Below, one piece after another: positions 6,411 through 10,130 of a stretch of DNA of 10,130 bases. Position numbers and translations under genes: made by a program. The stretch is from assembly GCA_018895795.1 (NCBI GenBank), contig JAHINZ010000462.1, positions 1-10,130 of the forward strand, in the 5' to 3' direction. The DNA comes from Alphaproteobacteria bacterium (GTDB lineage: Bacteria > Pseudomonadota > Alphaproteobacteria > Caulobacterales > Caulobacteraceae). Position 1 is the stretch's first letter. Every line of letters starts with the position of its first letter. The notes under the pieces were generated by a model. The model was not told where the DNA came from and made no database searches. It saw only the letters and a list, made by a program, of their open reading frames with translations.

Positions 6411-7520
6411 TCAGGACGGCCCGGAGCCTGCCGCCACCATCCCGCCGCTCAGAAGGTCCGCCCGCCCGGCCAGGGCCAGTTCGACCAGGGCCGCCATCAC
6501 CGCCGAGGTCGGGGCGCCCGTCGCTCGGACCAGCTCGTCGCGCGACACCGCCGTGGGGGAGAGCAGTGCGACCAGGCGCTCGCGCAGGGCGTCGACATCG
6601 ACATCGGCCTCGGGCTCGCCCTGATAGCCCCGCTCCCGTTCGCGCAGGGGACTGTGGCCCGACAGCGACCGCAGCACGTCCTCGGCGCCTTCGCACAGGA
6701 TGGCGCCCTGGCGGATCAGGTCATTGGCGCCCCGGGCGCGGGGATCCAGCGGCGAGCCTGGCACGGCGAACACGTCGCGGCCCTGCTCGGCGGCGAGGCG
6801 GGCGGTGATCAGCGAGCCCGACTTCAGCTCGGCCTCGACCACCACCACGCCCAGCGACAGGCCCGAGATGATGCGGTTGCGGCGCGGGAAGTCCTTGGCC
6901 TGGGCGCGGCGGTCGGGGGCGCTCTCGCTGACCACGCAACCCTCGACGGCAAGGCGGGCGTGCAGGGCCGCGTGCTCGGGCGGATAGATGTCGCCGACCC
7001 CGCCGCCCAGCACGGCGACCGAGCCGGTGCGCATCGAACCGTCATGCGCCGCGCCGTCGACGCCGCGCGCCATGCCCGAGACGATCACAAGGCCGGCCTC
7101 GCCCAGTTCCGCGGCCAGCTGGCGGGCGAAGCGCTGGCCGGCGGCCGAGGCGATGCGCGCGCCGACGATGGCGATGCTGGGACGGGGCAAGAGCTCGGCG
7201 CGGCCCAGGGCCCACAGCACCGGCGGCGGCGGATCCAGGGCGGCCAGGCGGGCCGGGAAGTCGGGCTCGCAACCGCAGATCAGCCGGGCGCCCAGGGCCG
7301 CGCCGGCCTCCAGTTCGCGCTCGATCGTCTCGCGCAGGGGGATACTCAGCGGCGTGGCGCGTCCTCCCCGGCGGGAGAGGTCGGGCAGGGCGGAGAGGGC
7401 GCGTTCGGGCGTGCCGAAGCGGGCCAGCAAATGCTCGAATGCGACGGGGCCGACCGTCTCGGTGCGCGCCAGCCTCAGCCAGGCCAGGCGCTGGATATCC
7501 GAGAGGCGGCCCGGATTCAC
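6411..7520 (-). CDS. dprA: DNA-processing protein DprA/Smf
   Basis: DprA binds single-stranded DNA and loads RecA on it during natural transformation; many non-transformable bacteria also keep it. The product has 369 residues. Residues 1-60 form a helical N-terminal region of the SAM/HhH kind. The Rossmann-like core starts at SIAIVGARIAS (115-125). It includes SGMARGVDGAAHDGS (148-162), GGGVGDIYPPEH (172-183), FPRRNRIISGLS (211-222), SGSLITARLAAEQGR (234-248) and FAVPGSP (251-257), all family hallmarks. A winged-helix-like C-terminal domain runs from about 310 to 360. The GTG at 7520 overlaps the plsY stop as GTGA, so translation is probably coupled. A longer frame open to 7766 lies antiphase inside plsY and is not used. 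Competence cannot be inferred from this gene alone. Confidence 0.95.
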   Translation of the reverse strand: MNPGRLSDIQRLAWLRLARTETVGPVAFEHLLARFGTPERALSALPDLSRRGGRATPLSIPLRETIERELEAGAALGARLICGCEPDFPARLAALDPPPPVLWALGRAELLPRPSIAIVGARIASAAGQRFARQLAAELGEAGLVIVSGMARGVDGAAHDGSMRTGSVAVLGGGVGDIYPPEHAALHARLAVEGCVVSESAPDRRAQAKDFPRRNRIISGLSLGVVVVEAELKSGSLITARLAAEQGRDVFAVPGSPLDPRARGANDLIRQGAILCEGAEDVLRSLSGHSPLRERERGYQGEPEADVDVDALRERLVALLSPTAVSRDELVRATGAPTSAVMAALVELALAGRADLLSGGMVAAGSGPS

Positions 7521-8164
7521 GCGGCCGGAGGCGGGGGCTCCGCCGTCTTCTTCTGGCCGATCCGGGGCTCCTGGCCCTTCAGCAGGCGGGCGATGTTCTC
7601 GCGGTGACGGATGAAGATCAGCACGGCCATGAACAGGGCCAGGCTGAGCATCGGCAGGGGTTGGTCGGTGGCCAGGACGAACGGCGCGGCCAGGGCGGCG
7701 GCGGTCAGGGCGGCCAGCGAGCTGATGCGGAACAGGGCCGCCATGGCCAGCCAGGTGATCGCGCACAGCACGCCCACCGGCCAGCAGGCGGCCAGCAGCA
7801 CGCCATAGAAGGTGGCCACGCCCTTGCCGCCCTTGAACTTCAGCCAGACCGGGAACAGGTGGCCCAGGAACGCCGCCCCGCCGGCCAGGGCGACCGCGGC
7901 GGCGCTGTCGTTGGTCAGCCAGCGGGCCAGCAGCACCGCGACCACGCCCTTGCCGGCGTCGCCGATCAGGGTGATGGCCGCCAGGTCCTTGCGGCCCGAG
8001 CGCAGCACATTGGTCGCCCCGATATTGCCCGAGCCGATCTGGCGGATATCCCCCGCGCCGCCCAGCCGGGTGGCGATCAGCCCGAACGGGATCGAGCCGA
8101 GGAGATAGCCTCCGACGACGATGACGGCCAGGGTGAGATAGACAGCTTGAGCGAGATCTTGCAC
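7517..8164 (-). CDS. plsY: Acyl-phosphate:glycerol-3-phosphate acyltransferase PlsY
   Basis: PlsY is an inner-membrane enzyme that moves an acyl group from acyl phosphate to glycerol 3-phosphate, the first step of phospholipid synthesis in the PlsX/PlsY route. The product has 215 residues, close to the family norm. Conserved loop motifs are GSIPFGLI (23-30), GSGNIGATNVLR (44-55) with DAGKG (69-73), and GHLFPVWLKFKGGKGVAT (101-118). HRENIARLLKG (187-197) follows the last helix. Hydrophobic segments lie at about 6-24, 62-82, 88-106, 118-143 and 150-185. A Pro-rich tail ends the protein. The GTG at 8164 was chosen because AGGG stands 8 bases before it and the protein then begins just before the first helix. 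The TTG at 8200 has no binding site and would fall inside a strong inverted repeat. Confidence 0.94.
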   Translation of the reverse strand: MQDLAQAVYLTLAVIVVGGYLLGSIPFGLIATRLGGAGDIRQIGSGNIGATNVLRSGRKDLAAITLIGDAGKGVVAVLLARWLTNDSAAAVALAGGAAFLGHLFPVWLKFKGGKGVATFYGVLLAACWPVGVLCAITWLAMAALFRISSLAALTAAALAAPFVLATDQPLPMLSLALFMAVLIFIRHRENIARLLKGQEPRIGQKKTAEPPPPAA

Positions 8165-8172
8165 GGATTCGA

Positions 8173-8176
8173 CCCT
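8173..8176 (-). promoter_or_regulatory. Ribosome binding site for plsY
   Basis: The minus strand reads AGGG eight bases before the GTG at 8164. It decides this start over the TTG at 8200. A GANTC site (8166-8170) fills the spacer. Confidence 0.55.
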
Positions 8177-8183
8177 AAGGCGA

Positions 8184-8212
8184 GTTGCGCGCGATTTCAA
8201 TCGCCGCGCAAC
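8184..8212. promoter_or_regulatory. Strong inverted repeat in the plsY leader
   Basis: The arms gttgcgc plus gcgat (8184-8195) and atcgc plus gcgcaac (8200-8204, 8206-8212) pair at all 12 positions, with a four-base loop (ttca) and one bulged base at 8205. In the plsY mRNA this hairpin would stand about 20 bases before the start codon and 7 bases before the binding site. The distal arm can instead pair with ttgcg at 8215-8219. It may be a leader hairpin or a protein-binding operator; the sequence does not say which. Confidence 0.5.
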
Positions 8213-8273
8213 AATTGCGAGAGGTCATGGTGTAGCAGCAGACTCGGGCGAGGGGCAAAATCTCGATCGCGTC

Positions 8274-8300
8274 CCGCCGAACGGCGGCGTCTCGGACGCC
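8274..8300 (-). terminator. Possible weak terminator after the membrane-protein gene
   Basis: Just after the stop of the four-helix protein, ggcgtc-tcg-gacgcc (8286-8300) forms a perfect six-base-pair stem. It overlaps a second one, ccgcc-gaac-ggcgg (8274-8287). On the minus strand a short T-run (TTTT) follows about 13 bases further on, too far for a classic intrinsic terminator. It may separate the pyrC-like transcript from plsY. Confidence 0.3.
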
Positions 8301-8735
8301 TCAGGCCGCCGCCGCGCGCCGCCGGAGCAGTCCGCTGGTCAGGATGGCCCCAGCCAGGGCTCCGGCCGCGCCATAGGCGGCGCCGATGAGCGCCGTGGTC
8401 AGGGTCAGGCCCCAGGGCAGGCAGAACAGCGCCGACGTCACGCCGCCCACGATCACGCAGATCAGCCTGAAGCGAAACCGGGTCCCGCCCCGGCGGGCGA
8501 TCGACGCCGCCAGGCCGGTCAAGCCCGCAGGCATCAGGCCGTAGGCCCAGCTGAACAGCAGCACGACCGGGTCGGCGAGCACGATGGACGGGCCGACGTC
8601 ATAAGCGTCCGAGGGGGTCATCGCGCTGAGCGCGGTCACGCCGAACACCGCCAGGGTGCTGACGCCGGACGCGATCAGGGCGAAGGTCAGGACATAGGCC
8701 CAGGCGGAGGACGATCGAGAGTCGGCCAAGTTCAC
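8301..8735 (-). CDS. Small four-helix membrane protein of unknown function (144 aa)
   Basis: I do not recognise the family. The product begins VNLADSRSSS and shows four hydrophobic segments at about residues 12-38, 50-76, 88-110 and 112-137. Short charged loops (RRGGTRFRFR at 81-90) separate them, and the C-terminus RRRAAAA is basic. By the positive-inside rule this end is probably cytoplasmic. The gene lies 20 bp after the pyrC-like stop on the same strand and 136 bp before plsY. The start is uncertain: GTG at 8735 is annotated, but TTG at 8729 has a G-rich GGGGGGTG about 4 bases upstream and is a fair rival. The frame stays open far upstream inside the pyrC-like gene, but that part is a shadow. 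The hydrophobic pattern and codon bias support a real gene. Confidence 0.75.
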   Translation of the reverse strand: MNLADSRSSSAWAYVLTFALIASGVSTLAVFGVTALSAMTPSDAYDVGPSIVLADPVVLLFSWAYGLMPAGLTGLAASIARRGGTRFRFRLICVIVGGVTSALFCLPWGLTLTTALIGAAYGAAGALAGAILTSGLLRRRAAAA

Positions 8736-8755
8736 CCCCCGGGTGATCGGTTTGC

Positions 8756-10057
8756 CTATCCTTCGGTGTGGTGGACCATGCGCCCGTCGACCAGGGTCAT
8801 CAAGACCTGACCCTGCAGCCGCCGCCCGTCGAACGGCGAGTTCTTGGACTTCGACAGCAAGCGGGCCGCGTCGACGATGATCGGCGCGTCGATGTCGCAC
8901 AAAACCAGGTCGGCCGGCGCGCCCGGGGCGATGCGGCCGCCGCGCAGGCCCAGCAGCTCGGCCGGGGCCAGGGTGACCGCGCGGATCAGGTCGACCAGCG
9001 GCAGGCGCTCGTCGTGATAGAGGTTCAGCAGGGCCGGCAGCAGGGTTTCCAGGCCGATGGCGCCGGGCGCCGCCTCGTCGAACGGCAGGCGCTTGTCCTC
9101 GGCCGGGGCCGGGGCGTGGGCCGAGACCACGATGTCGATCAGGCCCGAGGCCAGGGCCTCGATCAGGGCCTGGCGATCGTCCTCGCCGCGCAGGGGCGGG
9201 GTCAGCTTGGCGAAGGTGCGATAGTCGCCGATATCCAACTCGTTGAACGACAGGTGGTTGATCGACACGCTGGCGTGCAGGCGCAGGCCCTTGGCCTTGC
9301 CGCGCGCTAGGGTCTCCAGGGCGCCGGCGCTGGTGATCTGGTCGACCAAGAGGCGGCCGCCGGTGGCTTCCAGCAGGGCGATGTCGCGCTCCAGCATGAT
9401 CCGCTCGGCCATCGGCGAGATCGCGGGCAGGCCCAGGCGGCCGGCGAACTCGCCGCCGATCGCCGCGCCGCCGGCCGCCAGCCACGGATCCAGCGGCCGA
9501 TGGGCCAGCAGGGTGTCGAAGCCCTTGGCGTAGGTCAGGATGCGCTGGAAGACCTTGCTGTCGACGATCGGATGGTCGGCGTCGGTGATGTAGACGCAGC
9601 CCGCCTCGCGCATCAGGCCGATCTCGGCCATCCGCTCGCCCTTCAGGCCCTTGGTCGCCGCGCCGGCGCACAGGATGCGGGCGCTGTCGATGTCGCGCGA
9701 GCGGCGCAGGATGAAGTCCACGACGCTAGGATCGTCGACGGCCGGATCGGTGTCGGGCTGAACGACGATCGAGGTCACGCCGCCGGCGGCCGCCGCCCGC
9801 GCGGCCGAGGCCAGGGTCTCCTTGGTTTCCGCGCCCGGCTCGCCGGTCTTGACCCGCAGGTCGATCAGGCCGGGGGCCAGCATCGCGCCGCCGCAGTCGA
9901 TGACCCGCACGCCCTTGCCCAGCTTGCCGAACTCGCGGCCCTTGGCGACGTCGGCGATCACGCCTTCCGAAACGATGACGCCGCCGGGGCCGTCATAGCC
10001 GCTTTCCGGATCGACCAGGCGGGCATTGGTGAAGGCCAGGGGCTGGGGGGCGTTCAT
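8756..10057 (-). CDS. pyrC: Degenerate dihydroorotase (PyrC'-type, probably non-catalytic)
   Basis: This 433-residue protein has the fold and length of a class I dihydroorotase, the enzyme closing the pyrimidine ring from carbamoyl aspartate. Family landmarks are PGLIDL (62-67), GEPGAETKETL (72-82), the AAAGGVTSIV stretch, LTPPLRGEDDRQALIEAL (285-302), GAIGLETLLPALL (332-344) and GRIAPGAPADLVL (374-386). The active site is not conserved. The usual HxHxR after PGLID reads RVKTG (R68, K70, G72). The usual VCHVS reads VDQIT (Q240), PHHL reads INHL (N267), and TDHAPH reads SAHAPA (A313, A317). Known pyrC' proteins of Pseudomonas are inactive in the same way and serve to assemble aspartate transcarbamoylase; the same role here is inferred. 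The ATG at 10057 has only a weak GGA upstream. pyrB would be expected to the right of the window. Confidence 0.93.
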   Translation of the reverse strand: MNAPQPLAFTNARLVDPESGYDGPGGVIVSEGVIADVAKGREFGKLGKGVRVIDCGGAMLAPGLIDLRVKTGEPGAETKETLASAARAAAAGGVTSIVVQPDTDPAVDDPSVVDFILRRSRDIDSARILCAGAATKGLKGERMAEIGLMREAGCVYITDADHPIVDSKVFQRILTYAKGFDTLLAHRPLDPWLAAGGAAIGGEFAGRLGLPAISPMAERIMLERDIALLEATGGRLLVDQITSAGALETLARGKAKGLRLHASVSINHLSFNELDIGDYRTFAKLTPPLRGEDDRQALIEALASGLIDIVVSAHAPAPAEDKRLPFDEAAPGAIGLETLLPALLNLYHDERLPLVDLIRAVTLAPAELLGLRGGRIAPGAPADLVLCDIDAPIIVDAARLLSKSKNSPFDGRRLQGQVLMTLVDGRMVHHTEG

Positions 10058-10096
10058 GACTGAAATTCCAAAGACGCCACTACAAAACCCCGCTCT

Positions 10097-10114
10097 CCCC
10101 GGCGAAGGCCGGGG
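10097..10114. repeat. Hairpin repeat upstream of the pyrC-like gene
   Basis: ccccggc (10097-10103) and gccgggg (10108-10114) form a seven-base-pair stem around a gaag loop. It lies 40 bp before the pyrC-like start, presumably between pyrB and this gene. The motif ccccggcgaaggccgggg with gtccag after it is typical of dispersed intergenic repeats in GC-rich alphaproteobacteria (from memory). On the minus strand TTTT occurs about 10 bases after the stem, so partial termination is conceivable. Confidence 0.5.
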
Positions 10115-10130
10115 TCCAGATCGAACCCAC

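Noticed and set aside
6357..7607. 416-codon open frame on the plus strand opposite dprA
   Set aside because: It is antisense to dprA, full of Gly/Ala/Arg/Gln runs with no recognisable domain; its length reflects scarcity of stop codons at high GC.
8736..9671. Upstream extension of the four-helix protein frame inside the pyrC-like gene
   Set aside because: The extension is Arg/Pro/Gly-rich out-of-frame translation of the pyrC-like gene. Hydrophobic segments and normal composition begin only after about 8735.
1..10130. tRNA, rRNA, CRISPR array, prophage, transposase or toxin-antitoxin genes
   Set aside because: I looked for cloverleaf-like segments, regularly spaced repeats and characteristic proteins on both strands and saw none; apart from the intergenic repeats the window is chromosomal housekeeping sequence.

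Overview
This GC-rich window has strong third-position GC bias and frequent GTG/TTG starts. Gene content and order (a pyrC-type gene, plsY, dprA and topA on one strand), a low density of GANTC sites, and the style of intergenic inverted repeats all suggest an alphaproteobacterium of the Caulobacter/Phenylobacterium type. That assignment is inference; no marker gene settles it.

Layout from left to right. (1) Bases 1-1853, plus strand: the 3' part of a secreted M1-family zinc aminopeptidase, whose start lies left of the window. (2) Bases 1854-2321: no gene, but two nested pairs of inverted, hairpin-forming repeats. (3) Bases 2322-5431, minus strand: topA (DNA topoisomerase I with a Lys/Ala-rich tail), followed 38 bp later by a small anchored Pro/Lys-rich protein. 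(4) Bases 5432-5823: an intergenic stretch holding the topA leader and a well-biased but unrecognised 56-codon plus-strand reading frame. (5) Bases 5824-10057, minus strand: a gene train read right to left as pyrC-like, a four-helix membrane protein, plsY, dprA and a TPR protein. (6) The last 73 bp hold a common-looking hairpin repeat upstream of the pyrC-like gene.

Most of the window is housekeeping: pyrimidine synthesis, phospholipid acylation, DNA processing and DNA supercoiling. The pyrC-like product has lost most metal-binding and catalytic residues of dihydroorotase. By analogy with Pseudomonas pyrC', it is probably a structural partner of aspartate transcarbamoylase, whose gene pyrB would be expected just right of the window. 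plsY and dprA overlap by GTGA and are probably translationally coupled.

I found no clearly new multi-gene system. The observations most worth following are the degenerate dihydroorotase, the clustering of GANTC (CcrM-type) sites at translation starts, the candidate small gene at 5616-5786, the strong inverted repeat in the plsY leader, and the nested repeats with compensatory stem changes at 1900-2274.
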